DNA of 64,000 nt. It comes from Streptomyces zhaozhouensis. Its GTDB lineage: Bacteria; Actinomycetota; Actinomycetes; Streptomycetales; Streptomycetaceae. The first letter of the stretch is position 1. Every line of letters starts with the position of its first letter. Positions 40,934-50,958 of this stretch are shown piece after piece. The stretch covers positions 1-64,000 of the forward strand of contig NZ_OCNE01000024.1 of NCBI RefSeq assembly GCF_900230195.1, written 5' to 3'. Below the pieces are notes generated by a model that saw only the letters and a list, made by a program, of their open reading frames with translations, searched no databases and was not told the DNA's origin. The position numbers were made by a program, and so were the translations under genes.

Positions 40934-43000
40934 GTGTCCACCCGCCCCTCGCCCACCCCTGTCCAGGACCCGCTGGAGACGGAACGGGCCCATCTCGCCG
41001 ACTCCCGCGCCGCGCTGCGCGCCATGCGGGAGCACACCGAGTCGCTCGACATCCGGGACGTCACGGCGAACTGGGTCAACGCCGAGGTCCTGGCCAGCGA
41101 GATCGAGCAGCGGATCAAGGCACTCGCGGACCTCGCCGACACCCCGCTCTTCTTCGGCCGCCTCGACTACCACCGCGCCGTCGCCACCGGCCAGGACGCG
41201 GAGGACGAGCACGGCTTCCGCTTCTACATCGGCCGCCGTCACGTGCACGACGCGCAGGGCGACCCGATGGTCATCGACTGGCGCGCGCCCGTCTCGCAGC
41301 CCTTCTACCAGGCGTCGAGGAAGGACCCGAAGAACGTCGAGCTGCGCCGCCGCTTCGGCTACGACGGCGGCGCGCTGACCGCCTACGAGGACGAGCACCT
41401 GAGCGACCCCGACGAGGAGGAGACCGTCAGCGCGCTCCTCCAGCGGGAGATCGAGAAGCCGCGTGTCGGCCCGATGCGCGACATCGTCGCCACCATCCAG
41501 CCCGAGCAGGACGAGATCGTCCGTGGCGCGCTCAGCGAGACGGTCTGCGTGCAGGGCGGCCCCGGCACCGGGAAGACCGCCGTCGGCCTGCACCGCGTCG
41601 CGTACCTGCTCTACGCGCACCGGGAACGGCTGGCGCGCAGCGGCACCCTGGTGATCGGCCCCAACCGTTCGTTCCTGCGCTACATCGAGCAGGTGCTGCC
41701 CACCCTGGGCGAGCTGGAGGTCAAGCAGGCCACCGTGGACGAGCTGGTCGCCCATGTCGAGGTCAGCGCCGAGGACGGCGCCACGGCCGCCGCCCTGAAG
41801 GGCGACGCGCGGATGGCGGAGGTGCTGCGCCGGGCCGTCCGGGCGGGCGTGACCCTGCCGACGGAGCCGGTCGTGGTGGTGCGCGGCTCCCGACGGTGGC
41901 GCGTGCCCGTGCACGAACTGGTCGAGATCGTCGAGGAGTTGCTCAGCCGGGACATCCGCTACGCGGCGGCGGGCGAGGCGCTGCCGCAACGCGTCGCGCA
42001 CGCCGTGCTGGTGCGGATGGAACAGGCGGGCGAGGCCCCGGACGACCGGGTGCAGAACGCGGTGGCCCGCAACCCGGCGGTCAAGGCCGCCGTCAAGGCG
42101 ATCTGGCCGCCGGTCAACCCGGCGAAGCTGGTCGCGCGGCTGCTCTCCGACCCCGCGTTCCTCGCCGAGCAGGCCGAGGGCGTGCTCACCGCGGAGGAGC
42201 AGGCGGAGATCCTGTGGGCCAAGCCGCCGCGCAGCGTGCGCTCCGCCCGCTGGTCCCGGGCCGACGCGGTGCTGATCGACGAGGCGCACGACTTGGTGAG
42301 CCGCACCGGTTCGCTCGGCCACGTGGTGCTGGACGAGGCGCAGGACCTCTCCCCGATGCAGTACCGGGCGGTCGGCCGCCGGTGCAGCACCGGTTCCGCC
42401 ACGGTGCTCGGCGACATCGCGCAGGGCACCACCCCGTGGGCGACCGGCAGTTGGGCGGAGGCGCTGGGCCATCTGGGGAAGCCGGGCGCGCACGTCGAGG
42501 AGCTGACCCAGGGCTTCCGGGTGCCGCGCGAGGTCATCGCCTACGCCTCGCGGCTGCTGCCGGCCATCGCGCCGCAGCTGAGCGAGGCCACCTCGATCCG
42601 GGAGGCGCCGGGCGCGTTCGCCGTCCAGCCGGTCGACGCGGAGCGGCTGGACGCCGCCACCCTGGACGCCTGCCGCGCCGCGCTCACCCACGAGGGCTCG
42701 ACCGGCCTGATCGCCGCCGACGCGCGCGTCCCCGCGCTGCGCGAGGCGCTCGCCGCCGCCGGGATGACGCACGTGGAGCCGGGGCAGGAGACGGACGCGG
42801 CGACGCGGCTGACGCTGGTGCCGGCGTCGCTCGCCAAGGGTCTGGAGTACGACTACGTGGTGCTCGACGAGCCGGCCGCCGTCGTCGACGGCGAACCCGA
42901 CCCCCGCACCGGCCTGCGGCGGCTGTACGTGGCGCTGACCAGGGCCGTCTCCGGGCTGACCGTGGTGCACGCCACACCGCTGCCCGCCGAGTTGGCCTAG
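40934..43000 (+). CDS. helD: HelD-like RNA polymerase-recycling helicase
   Basis: A 688-residue SF1 UvrD/Rep-like helicase of the HelD family. The N-terminal arm (about 10-65) is helical, followed by the YIGRRHVHDAQGDPMVIDWRAPV block typical of HelD, Walker A GGPGTGKT (208-215), DEAQDLSPMQYRAV (Walker B), GDIAQGT, the ELTQGFRVPREVI block and the C-terminal KGLEYDYVVLDEP and LYVALTRAV motifs. HelD pulls RNA polymerase off DNA and can give rifampicin resistance in actinobacteria. GTG at 40934 stands 6 bases after CGGAGGCTCC; longer versions of the frame look non-coding. Confidence 0.9.
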   Translation: MSTRPSPTPVQDPLETERAHLADSRAALRAMREHTESLDIRDVTANWVNAEVLASEIEQRIKALADLADTPLFFGRLDYHRAVATGQDAEDEHGFRFYIGRRHVHDAQGDPMVIDWRAPVSQPFYQASRKDPKNVELRRRFGYDGGALTAYEDEHLSDPDEEETVSALLQREIEKPRVGPMRDIVATIQPEQDEIVRGALSETVCVQGGPGTGKTAVGLHRVAYLLYAHRERLARSGTLVIGPNRSFLRYIEQVLPTLGELEVKQATVDELVAHVEVSAEDGATAAALKGDARMAEVLRRAVRAGVTLPTEPVVVVRGSRRWRVPVHELVEIVEELLSRDIRYAAAGEALPQRVAHAVLVRMEQAGEAPDDRVQNAVARNPAVKAAVKAIWPPVNPAKLVARLLSDPAFLAEQAEGVLTAEEQAEILWAKPPRSVRSARWSRADAVLIDEAHDLVSRTGSLGHVVLDEAQDLSPMQYRAVGRRCSTGSATVLGDIAQGTTPWATGSWAEALGHLGKPGAHVEELTQGFRVPREVIAYASRLLPAIAPQLSEATSIREAPGAFAVQPVDAERLDAATLDACRAALTHEGSTGLIAADARVPALREALAAAGMTHVEPGQETDAATRLTLVPASLAKGLEYDYVVLDEPAAVVDGEPDPRTGLRRLYVALTRAVSGLTVVHATPLPAELA

Positions 43001-43088
43001 GTCCTGTCCGCCCGGACAGGGCCTAGCCGGCCGCCCCCGACCGGCCGAAGAGGCGACGCCGGTTCCTGAGCCGCGCACCCTCCGAAGA

Positions 43089-43209
43089 GGGGCGCGGGGA
43101 ACTGCGCGGGCAACCGTCCACCGAGGGAGGTCGACTCCACCTCGGGACTGTCCCGCGCCGTTGTCGTGCGCGGCTGGTCTCGGATGCGCCGCGCAGTTCC
43201 CCGCGCCCC
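43089..43209. repeat. Inverted pair of the dispersed 20-mer
   Basis: GGGGCGCGGGGAACTGCGCG at 43089-43108 and its exact reverse complement at 43190-43209, 81 bases apart, lie in the 299-bp gap between helD and the HD gene. The pair can fold into a large cruciform. Nothing else is seen in the gap. Confidence 0.75.
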
Positions 43210-43299
43210 TGTGCCGCCCACCGGCAGCGGGTTCACCGGGCCACGCGCGTGCGTGGTCGACCGGCCCCACCGCGAACGCCGCCCGCGCACAATGGAGCC

Positions 43300-43917
43300 A
43301 TGGCGACTTCCGATTCCGACGAGTCCGCGCTGACCAGGCGCTACGCGGCGCTGCCCGACGGCGGCGGGGCCGAGGTCGGCGCCGCGCTGCTGGCCCGCTG
43401 GCGCGAGCCGCACCGCAGGTACCACACGGAGCGGCATCTGCGGTTCGTGCTGGACCGTCTCGACGAGTTGGGCGGCTCGGCGGCCGACCCGGTCGCGGTC
43501 GAGCTGGCCGGCTGGTTCCACGACGCGGTGTACGACCCGCGCGGCACGGACAACGAGGAGCGCAGCGCCCGACTGGCCGCCGCCGTCCTGCCGGACTCCG
43601 CGCGCCGCGACGAGGTGGTGCGGCTGGTCCGCCTCACCGTCTCCCACCGGCCCCCGGCCGGCGACACCAACGGGGCGACGCTCTGCGACGCGGACCTCGC
43701 GGTCCTGGCCGGCGCGCCCGCCGCGTACGCCGCCTACGCGGCGGCCGTCCGCGACGAGTACCGGCACGTGGACGACGCCGCGTTCGCCACGGGCCGCGCG
43801 GGGGTGCTGCGCGGGCTGCTGGCCGGGCCGCGGCTCTTCCACACGGCCTACGGCGCGGACCACTGGGAGCGACCGGCCCGCGCCAACCTCACGGCCGAAC
43901 TCTCCCTGCTCCCCTGA
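43300..43917 (+). CDS. HD-domain protein (predicted metal-dependent phosphohydrolase)
   Basis: A 205-residue protein of the HD superfamily: PHRRYHTERHLRFVLDRL, then GWFHDAVYD with the HD pair at 74-75, the SARLAAAVLPDS helix, a later His (LVRLTVSHRPP) and the Asp in LCDADLAVL. The fold usually hydrolyses phosphate esters of nucleotides with divalent metal; the substrate is unknown. The ATG at 43300 has GGAG only 2 bases upstream, so the true start is less certain. Confidence 0.8.
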   Translation: MATSDSDESALTRRYAALPDGGGAEVGAALLARWREPHRRYHTERHLRFVLDRLDELGGSAADPVAVELAGWFHDAVYDPRGTDNEERSARLAAAVLPDSARRDEVVRLVRLTVSHRPPAGDTNGATLCDADLAVLAGAPAAYAAYAAAVRDEYRHVDDAAFATGRAGVLRGLLAGPRLFHTAYGADHWERPARANLTAELSLLP

Positions 43918-43936
43918 CCTCTACCGGGCGTGGGAG

Positions 43937-43956
43937 GGGGCGCGGGGAACCTCGCG
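43937..43956. repeat. Dispersed GC-rich repeat copy
   Basis: GGGGCGCGGGGAACCTCGCG differs from the 20-mer at 43089 by 2 bases. It lies in the short gap between the convergent HD and MFS genes. Confidence 0.6.
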
Positions 43957-43987
43957 GGCCACCTGGCACCGGGACGCGCTCGACAGC

Positions 43988-45217
43988 TCACGGCCCCGTT
44001 CCGGCACGGCTGTCGTCCCCGCCCCGCCTCGTGGCCGCCGCTCCGCGGGCCTGGAGCCCCGCCCCGCCCAGGGCCATCAGCAGGAGGACCGCCCCGAGCC
44101 ACGCCGTCCACGGGTAGCCGAGCCCCGCGTCGATGACGACGCCTCCCGCCCAGGGCCCCACCGTGTTGCCGGTGTTGAACGCCGCCGTCGCCGTCGCCCC
44201 GGCCAGCGTCGGTGCCGCCGCCGCCACGTGGAAGATGCGGGCGTTCAGCCCCGGCCCGCACAGGAACGCGGCCAGTCCCAGCAGCCCCGCCAGCGGCACC
44301 ACCACCGCCGGCCGCGAGGCCGACAGCGCCAGCAGCCCGAGCACCACCGTCGCCGCCGCGAGACCCGCGTACAGCGTGCCGAAGAGGTGCGCGTCGGCCA
44401 GCCGGCCGCCGATCGCCGTGCCGATCAGCGCGCCGACGCCGTAGAGCACCAGCACGAAGGGCACCCACCCCTCGCCCAGGCCGGTCACGTCGGTCAGCAG
44501 CGGCGCGAGATAGGAGAAGAAGCAGAAGGTGCCGGCGGCGAAGAGCGCCGTGGTCGCCACGGCAAGCCACACCCGTCGGTCCCGGTAGACCCGCAGCTCC
44601 GTGCGGAGCGGCACCCGCGCCTGCGCGCCGTCGAGCCCCGTGCGCGGCACGTAGCGCACCACTCCGACCAGCCCGAGCACGGTCAGCGCCGCCACCGCCC
44701 AGAACGCGGCCCGCCACCCCAGGTGCTGGCCGAGCAGCGCGCCGCCCGGCACCCCCGCGATGTTGGCCACGCTCAACCCGCCGAGCAGCACGGCCAACGC
44801 CCGCGCCCGCGCGTTCACCGGCACCAGCGAGACGGCCACGGCGGCGCCCACGGCCCAGAAGCCGGCGCACGCCAGCGCGCTCACCACCCGGGTGGCGAAG
44901 AGCAGGCCGTAGGTCGGGGCGAGCGCGCCCACCACGTGGCTGACGCCGAAGACGGTGAGCAGCACCACCAGGGTGAGGCGGCGTGGCAGCCGCTGGGTGG
45001 CGGCGGCCAGCACGGGGGCGCCGACGACCATGCCGATGGCGAAGGCCGATATCAGCAGGCCGGCGGAGGGTATGGAGACATCGAGGTCGTCCGCCACCTC
45101 GGGCAGCAGCCCGGAGAGCATGAACTCGCTGGTGCCGAGCGCGAAGACGCCGCCGCCGATGACCAGCACGGCGGGGGGAAGTCGGAATCGGGCGGCCTGT
45201 TCGACTTTCGTGGACAC
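43988..45217 (-). CDS. MFS drug exporter, Cmx/CmrA type
   Basis: A 409-residue major facilitator protein with 12 predicted membrane segments. The N-terminal block GTSEFMLSGLLPEVADDL and SAFAIGMVVGAPVLAA followed by RLPRRLTL (loop 2-3) is characteristic of Cmx/CmrA chloramphenicol exporters of actinomycetes. Drug export is expected; chloramphenicol is only the best guess. GTG at 45217 is preferred, with GGAGGGG just upstream, over a TTG at 45229. Confidence 0.83.
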   Translation of the reverse strand: MSTKVEQAARFRLPPAVLVIGGGVFALGTSEFMLSGLLPEVADDLDVSIPSAGLLISAFAIGMVVGAPVLAAATQRLPRRLTLVVLLTVFGVSHVVGALAPTYGLLFATRVVSALACAGFWAVGAAVAVSLVPVNARARALAVLLGGLSVANIAGVPGGALLGQHLGWRAAFWAVAALTVLGLVGVVRYVPRTGLDGAQARVPLRTELRVYRDRRVWLAVATTALFAAGTFCFFSYLAPLLTDVTGLGEGWVPFVLVLYGVGALIGTAIGGRLADAHLFGTLYAGLAAATVVLGLLALSASRPAVVVPLAGLLGLAAFLCGPGLNARIFHVAAAAPTLAGATATAAFNTGNTVGPWAGGVVIDAGLGYPWTAWLGAVLLLMALGGAGLQARGAAATRRGGDDSRAGTGP

Positions 45218-45277
45218 GTACCCCTCCAACGTGCCGGCCGCTCTCCCGCATTCCGTGGCCGTGGGTTCGTCAGACGA

Positions 45278-45547
45278 TCAGGCCGGACGGTCGGCCTTCC
45301 GGCGGCGGAGCCCCGACTCGTGCAGCAGCCGCACCAGGTGCCGGCTGTCGGTGGGGACGGCGCCCAGCGCCAACGCCTCGGCGTGACGTTCCGCCGGAAG
45401 GTCGTAGTGGTCCCCGTCGAACGCGCGCGGGGGAGCGCCCAGCCGGGCGGCGAACGCGTGCAGCTCGTCGAAGGAGCTGTCGCTGACCAGGTGCGACCAC
45501 ATGCGTCCGTGTCCCGGCCAGGTCGGCGGGTCGATGTAGAGCGTCAC
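45278..45547 (-). CDS. DUF4031 protein
   Basis: An 89-residue protein of unknown function typical of DUF4031: TLYIDPPTWPGHGRMWSHLVSD, ELHAFAARLGAPPRAFDGDHYDLP and a basic end RLLHESGLRRRKAD. The GTG at 45547 overlaps the stop of the upstream zinc-ribbon-like gene by 4 bases, so the two are one unit. Confidence 0.85.
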   Translation of the reverse strand: MTLYIDPPTWPGHGRMWSHLVSDSSFDELHAFAARLGAPPRAFDGDHYDLPAERHAEALALGAVPTDSRHLVRLLHESGLRRRKADRPA

Positions 45548-45918
45548 CCGCGGGCCTCGGCCAGTCGGCCGACCGGGGCGACCGCGACACCGGTGACCGG
45601 GCAGACCCAGTGCGGGTCCTCGCCCAGCTCGGGCTCCACGCCGAGCGCGTGCGGGTCCTCCGACGCGCAGCGCGGGCACAGCGGCCAGCGGCCCCTGGTC
45701 TCCAGCAGCGCGTCGCACATGTCCTGGGCGAGCAGCCCGGGGACGAACGCCGCGCCGGCGGGCCACTGTTCCGACCACCAGCGGCGGTGCGAGACTGCCT
45801 GCTCCAGCAGCGAGACCTCCTCGGGACCGGCCGCCCCGTCAGCCGCCAGATCGGCCAGCACGGCCGCGCGCCCCCGGTGGATGGCCTCTTCCGTGGCTGA
45901 CTGTTCCATGCTGACCAT
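45544..45918 (-). CDS. Protein of unknown function with Cys-x2-Cys motif
   Basis: A 124-residue protein. The front is helical (EEAIHRGRAAVLADLAADGA, then VSLLEQAVSHRRWWSEQWPAG); the end has CPRC and a later Cys (WVCPVTG), suggestive of a small metal site. I do not recognise a family. It is coupled by a 4-base overlap to the DUF4031 gene and is divergent from murR. Start at 45918; an alternative ATG is at 45909. Confidence 0.65.
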   Translation of the reverse strand: MVSMEQSATEEAIHRGRAAVLADLAADGAAGPEEVSLLEQAVSHRRWWSEQWPAGAAFVPGLLAQDMCDALLETRGRWPLCPRCASEDPHALGVEPELGEDPHWVCPVTGVAVAPVGRLAEARG

Positions 45919-45974
45919 TGGACCAGAGACGGCCGGGTTTCCCGAACGGTCCTGGCCCGCCGGGCATCGGGGGC

Positions 45975-46005
45975 TTGACGTCACCCTGCGTCGAAAATAC
46001 GTTTC
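45975..46005 (+). promoter_or_regulatory. murR promoter with overlapping inverted repeat
   Basis: TTGACG (45975-45980), 17 bp, TACGTT (45998-46003) make a good sigma-70-type promoter. GAAAATACGTTTC (45993-46005), an inverted repeat GAAA-N5-TTTC, covers the -10. RpiR/MurR proteins bind such GAAA/TTTC repeats, so autorepression is likely. The predicted start is near 46010, 12 bases before the ATG. Confidence 0.6.
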
Positions 46006-46021
46006 ACCTGTGAGGCTAGCG

Positions 46022-46966
46022 ATGAAGGAAAATTTCGCCCGGCGGCCCGGCAGAGGACGCGCGGTCGCCGTCGCCCCCAGACCGGCACCCCCGGAGCCCG
46101 GCGCGCTGGCCGCCAAGGTCCGCACCATGGCCCCCTCCATGACCCGCTCCATGCAGCGCGTCGCCGAGACCGTCGCCGGCGACCCCGCCGGCTGCGCGGC
46201 GCTCACGGTCACCGCGCTCGCCGAGCGGACCGGGACCAGCGAGGCCACGGTGGTCCGCACCGCCAGGCTGCTCGGCTACCCCGGCTACCGCGACCTTCGG
46301 CTCGCGCTGGCCGGGCTGGCCGCGCAGCAGGCCTCGGGCGCGGCGCCCGCCGTCACCGCCGACATATCCGTCGACGACCCGCTGAGCGAGGTCGTGGCCA
46401 AGCTCGCCCAGGACGAACGGCAGACCCTCAGCGACACCGCCGGCGCCCTCGACCTGGCCCAACTGGAGGCCGCGGTCGACGCGTTGGCCGACGCGCGGCG
46501 GATCGACGTCTACGGGATCGGCGCCTCGTCCCTGGTCGCCCAGGACCTGGCGCAGAAGCTGCTGCGGATCGGGCTGATCGCCCACGCGCACACCGACCCG
46601 CACCTGGCCGTCACCAACGCGGTCCAGCTGCGCGGCGGGGACGTGGCGGTGGCGATCACCCACTCCGGGCGCACCGTGGACGTGATCGAGCCACTCCAGG
46701 CGGCGTTCGACCACGGCGCCACCACGGTGGCGATCACGGGTCGGCCGGACGGCGAGGTCACCCAGTACGCCGACCACGTCCTGACCACCTCCACCGCCAG
46801 GGAGAGCGAGCTGCGGCCGGCCGCGATGTCCAGCAGGACCAGCCAACTGCTGGTCATCGACTGTCTGTTCATCGGCGTCGCCCAGCGCACCTATGAGACG
46901 GCCGCCCCCGCGCTGCACGCGAGCTACGAGGCGCTCGCCCACCGGCACACCCCGCGCGAACGCTGA
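46022..46966 (+). CDS. murR: MurR/RpiR family regulator with SIS domain
   Basis: A 314-residue regulator. The N-terminal HTH_6 domain (about 30-105: TVTALAERTGTSEATVVRTARLLGYPGYRDLRLAL) is followed by a sugar-phosphate SIS domain (about 150-290: RIDVYGIGASSLVAQDLAQKLLRIG, AITHSGRTVDVIEPL). It stands directly before murQ, so MurNAc-6-P is the likely effector. A promoter with an inverted repeat over the -10 lies upstream, and GAGG 6 bases before the ATG supports the start. Confidence 0.9.
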   Translation: MKENFARRPGRGRAVAVAPRPAPPEPGALAAKVRTMAPSMTRSMQRVAETVAGDPAGCAALTVTALAERTGTSEATVVRTARLLGYPGYRDLRLALAGLAAQQASGAAPAVTADISVDDPLSEVVAKLAQDERQTLSDTAGALDLAQLEAAVDALADARRIDVYGIGASSLVAQDLAQKLLRIGLIAHAHTDPHLAVTNAVQLRGGDVAVAITHSGRTVDVIEPLQAAFDHGATTVAITGRPDGEVTQYADHVLTTSTARESELRPAAMSSRTSQLLVIDCLFIGVAQRTYETAAPALHASYEALAHRHTPRER

Positions 46967-47053
46967 TCACGCGCGCCCCCGGTTCCACCATCGGCGCCCG
47001 CCGTTGGACGCACCACTCACCACACGCCCCCTCGCACGGAGAGTCGCTCGCGC

Positions 47054-47974
47054 ATGTCCACGGAGTTCGACACCCTCACCACCGAGGCGCACCGCCCGGA
47101 GCTGGCCGAGATCGACCGGCGTTCCACCCTGGAGATCGCCCGCACCATGAACGCGGGCGACGCGCTGGTCCCCACCGCGGTGGCCGCGCGGCTGCCCGAG
47201 ATCGCCGCCGCGATCGACGCGGCGGCCGAGCGGATGGCACGCGGGGGGCGGCTGGTCTACCTCGGCGCCGGCACCGCCGGCCGCCTCGGCGTGCTGGACG
47301 CCAGCGAGTGCCCGCCCACCTTCAACACCGACCCCGGTGAGGTGATGGGCCTCATCGCGGGTGGCCCGACGGCGCTGATCGAGGCGGTGGAGGGCGCGGA
47401 GGACAGCAAGGAGCTGGCCGCGTCCGACCTGACCGGCATCGGGCTCACCGCCGACGACGTGGTGGTCGGCGTCTCCGCCTCCGGGCGCACGCCCTACGCG
47501 GTCGGCGCCGTCGAACACGCCGCCGGCGTCGGCGCGTTGACCGTCGGCCTCTCCTGCAACCCGGGCTCGCCGCTGGCCGCCGCCGCCGAGCACGGCATCG
47601 AGGTGGTGGTGGGCCCCGAGCTGATCGCCGGCTCCACCCGGCTGAAGGCCGGCACGGCCCAGAAGCTGGTGCTCAACATGATCTCCACCATCAGCATGAT
47701 CCGGCTCGGCAAGACCTACGGAAACCTGATGGTCGACGTCCGCGCCTCCAACGAGAAGCTGCGCGCCCGCTCGCGCCGCATCGTGACGCTGGCGACGGAC
47801 GCGCCCGCCGCCGAGGTCGAGGCGGCGCTCAACGCGACCGGCGGCGAGGTGAAGAACGCCATCCTGGTCATCCTCGGCGAGGTCGAGGCGGACACCGCGG
47901 CCCGGCTGCTCGCCGAGTCCGACGGCCGGTTGCGGGTCGCGCTGCGCCAGGCGGTAGACGCGCCGGAGGGCTGA
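47054..47974 (+). CDS. murQ: N-acetylmuramic acid 6-phosphate etherase
   Basis: A 306-residue lyase of the SIS fold. It has the family marks LVYLGAGTAGRLGVLDASECPPTF, GVSASGRTPYAVGAV, GSTRLKAGTAQKLVLNMIST and GKTYGNLMVDVRASNEKL. It splits the lactyl ether of MurNAc-6-P to give GlcNAc-6-P, which NagA (34 kb) can then use, so the two clusters join in cell-wall recycling. A strong GGAGAG ribosome site lies before 47054. The last codons lie inside a 15-bp tandem repeat. Confidence 0.94.
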   Translation: MSTEFDTLTTEAHRPELAEIDRRSTLEIARTMNAGDALVPTAVAARLPEIAAAIDAAAERMARGGRLVYLGAGTAGRLGVLDASECPPTFNTDPGEVMGLIAGGPTALIEAVEGAEDSKELAASDLTGIGLTADDVVVGVSASGRTPYAVGAVEHAAGVGALTVGLSCNPGSPLAAAAEHGIEVVVGPELIAGSTRLKAGTAQKLVLNMISTISMIRLGKTYGNLMVDVRASNEKLRARSRRIVTLATDAPAAEVEAALNATGGEVKNAILVILGEVEADTAARLLAESDGRLRVALRQAVDAPEG

Positions 47975-48005
47975 CCGCCGGAGGGCTGACCGCCGGAGGG
48001 CTGAC
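47961..48005 (+). repeat. Three tandem copies of a 15-bp unit at the murQ stop
   Basis: CGCCGGAGGGCTGAC is repeated exactly three times. Because the unit is five codons long and contains TGA, each copy carries a stop in the murQ frame; the first is the one used. Confidence 0.9.
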
Positions 48006-48116
48006 CGGGGGCGGGGCGACCGCGCCCCCGGGCGGGGCGCGGTGTGGTGACCGGGCGGAATGGTTGCTTTACTCGATCATCACCTTGTCATGTCCACATG
48101 CTTTTCGGGAGATTCG

Positions 48117-48830
48117 ATGAGGCTCCGCACCCTCGTCCGCGCCGCGGCCGGCGCCGCCCTCGCCGCGACTCTGGCCCTGTTCACCGCGCCCACCGGGCAG
48201 GCCGCCCCCGCCGCCGAGCCGGCGTCGGACGGCGTCGGCACCGCCGCGAGCGGCACGATCAACGTGTTCCCGCCGATCCAGGGCGCGTCCACCTGGGACC
48301 GCTTCGGGCTGACCCCGCCCGCCAGCCACCACCGCGTGTTCTCCAACTGGGGCTACCTGAACGACTGGTCGGTCGACATCTACCGGAATCCCGGCGCCGC
48401 CGTGGTCTCCCCGTTCGGCACCACGACCTCGGCCGGTCACCCCGTCTCCGTCACGGTGGTGACCGTCAGGGCCGGGTGCGCCACCGGGAACCTGGCCGAC
48501 GGCGGCTACCTCATCGGTCTGGAGGCGAAGGACACCACCACGGGCGAGGTGATCGGGAGGGCCGACGTGATGCACGTCGACAACAAGCCCGCCGGCATCA
48601 CCGTCGGGGCCACGGTCGGGCCCTGGACGAAGCTCGGTGAGACCGGCAGGTTCCGCTACTCGTCCTGCTACCAGGTCAACGGTGACTCCGGGGCCCACAT
48701 CCACCTGGAGGTGATCAACCGCACCCGGTACTCCTGCTACATCAGCCGTTCCGCCGGCACCGAGCTGAACGACCTCACCGTCGTCGGCCGGGTCGGCACC
48801 CAGAACACCGGGCCGCAGCAGGCCTGCTGA
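48117..48830 (+). CDS. Secreted protein with diverged M23-like domain
   Basis: A 237-residue protein with a signal peptide (1-~30, RRA-type start then Ala-rich core, cut near AQAAP). The remaining part has four Cys (121, 184, 207, 237) and stretches resembling a LytM/M23 endopeptidase: DWSVDIYRNPGAAVVSPFG at the place of the HxGxD...ApxGtpV motif, and GAHIHLEV (HxH, 194-196). The first metal His is replaced by Asp83, so activity is uncertain. GGGAG precedes ATG at 48117. It lies next to murQ, consistent with a cell-wall role. Confidence 0.65.
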   Translation: MRLRTLVRAAAGAALAATLALFTAPTGQAAPAAEPASDGVGTAASGTINVFPPIQGASTWDRFGLTPPASHHRVFSNWGYLNDWSVDIYRNPGAAVVSPFGTTTSAGHPVSVTVVTVRAGCATGNLADGGYLIGLEAKDTTTGEVIGRADVMHVDNKPAGITVGATVGPWTKLGETGRFRYSSCYQVNGDSGAHIHLEVINRTRYSCYISRSAGTELNDLTVVGRVGTQNTGPQQAC

Positions 48831-48853
48831 CCGGCAGGCGGCCCGACACACGC

Positions 48854-48895
48854 CGCGAGGGCGGCGCCCCCCTTCCGGGGAGCGCCGCCCTCGCG
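48854..48895. terminator. Bidirectional terminator, M23-like gene / groEL2
   Basis: A 14-bp perfect stem, CGCGAGGGCGGCGC / GCGCCGCCCTCGCG, extended by CCCC/GGGG in the loop, between two convergent genes. Confidence 0.85.
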
Positions 48896-48920
48896 TGACG
48901 CGCTGAGGAGTCGGCAGGAC

Positions 48921-50549
<1,629 letters not shown>

Positions 50550-50673
50550 GTGAAGGGGTCCTCCCAGAACAGGGGTGGATTGCTCCGGACCGCGCTGGCG
50601 CCCGCGACGGACGGCCCTCCCGGGGTGGTTCCTTACCCCACCCACCCGAAGGACCTCACCGACCCGGTCCTGG

Positions 50674-50700
50674 CTGTCACTCTCACCCGTAGAGTGCTAA
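50674..50700 (-). promoter_or_regulatory. CIRCE element 1 (HrcA operator)
   Basis: TTAGCACTC-N9-GAGTGACAG read on the minus strand; one arm is perfect and the other differs from GAGTGCTAA in its last bases. It lies 125-151 bp upstream of the groEL2 start. Confidence 0.88.
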
Positions 50701-50709
50701 CGCCAATGA

Positions 50710-50736
50710 TTAGCACTCTACCCCTGAGAGTGCAAG
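50710..50736 (-). promoter_or_regulatory. CIRCE element 2 (HrcA operator)
   Basis: TTAGCACTC-N9-GAGTGCAAG on the plus strand, a near-perfect CIRCE. It begins 9 bases beyond the first element. Two tandem CIRCE copies are usual for groEL2-type genes. Confidence 0.9.
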
Positions 50737-50782
50737 CGAAGCCGGCCGAAGGCCGGGGGAGCGGGTGGCCGCCAGGCCGCCA

Positions 50783-50802
50783 GGGGCGCGGGGAACCGCG
50801 CG
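50783..50802. repeat. Dispersed GC-rich repeat copy
   Basis: GGGGCGCGGGGAACCGCGCG differs from the 20-mer at 43089 by one base (C for T). It lies between the groEL2 promoter and the csp terminator. Confidence 0.65.
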
Positions 50803-50899
50803 GTCAGCCGTTCACGGTGGTGCACTCGACGGCTCGCCCGGGCCGTCCGGCTCGGGCGTCGTTCCCGTTGCGAGAACGGCCCCGTCGCGAGAACGACCA

Positions 50900-50928
50900 G
50901 GGCCCGCACCCCTGGGGGGTGCGGGCCC
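50900..50928 (-). terminator. Terminator after the second csp gene
   Basis: A perfect 13-bp stem, GGGCCCGCACCCC / GGGGTGCGGGCCC, with a 3-base loop, 30 bases after the csp stop. Confidence 0.85.
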
Positions 50929-50958
50929 GGCTGGTTGAGGCCGCGGTGACGTCGGCGT

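Noticed and set aside
44228..46021. Long upstream extension of murR
   Set aside because: The extension is antisense to the MFS and DUF4031 genes. A good promoter and ribosome site lie directly before 46022.
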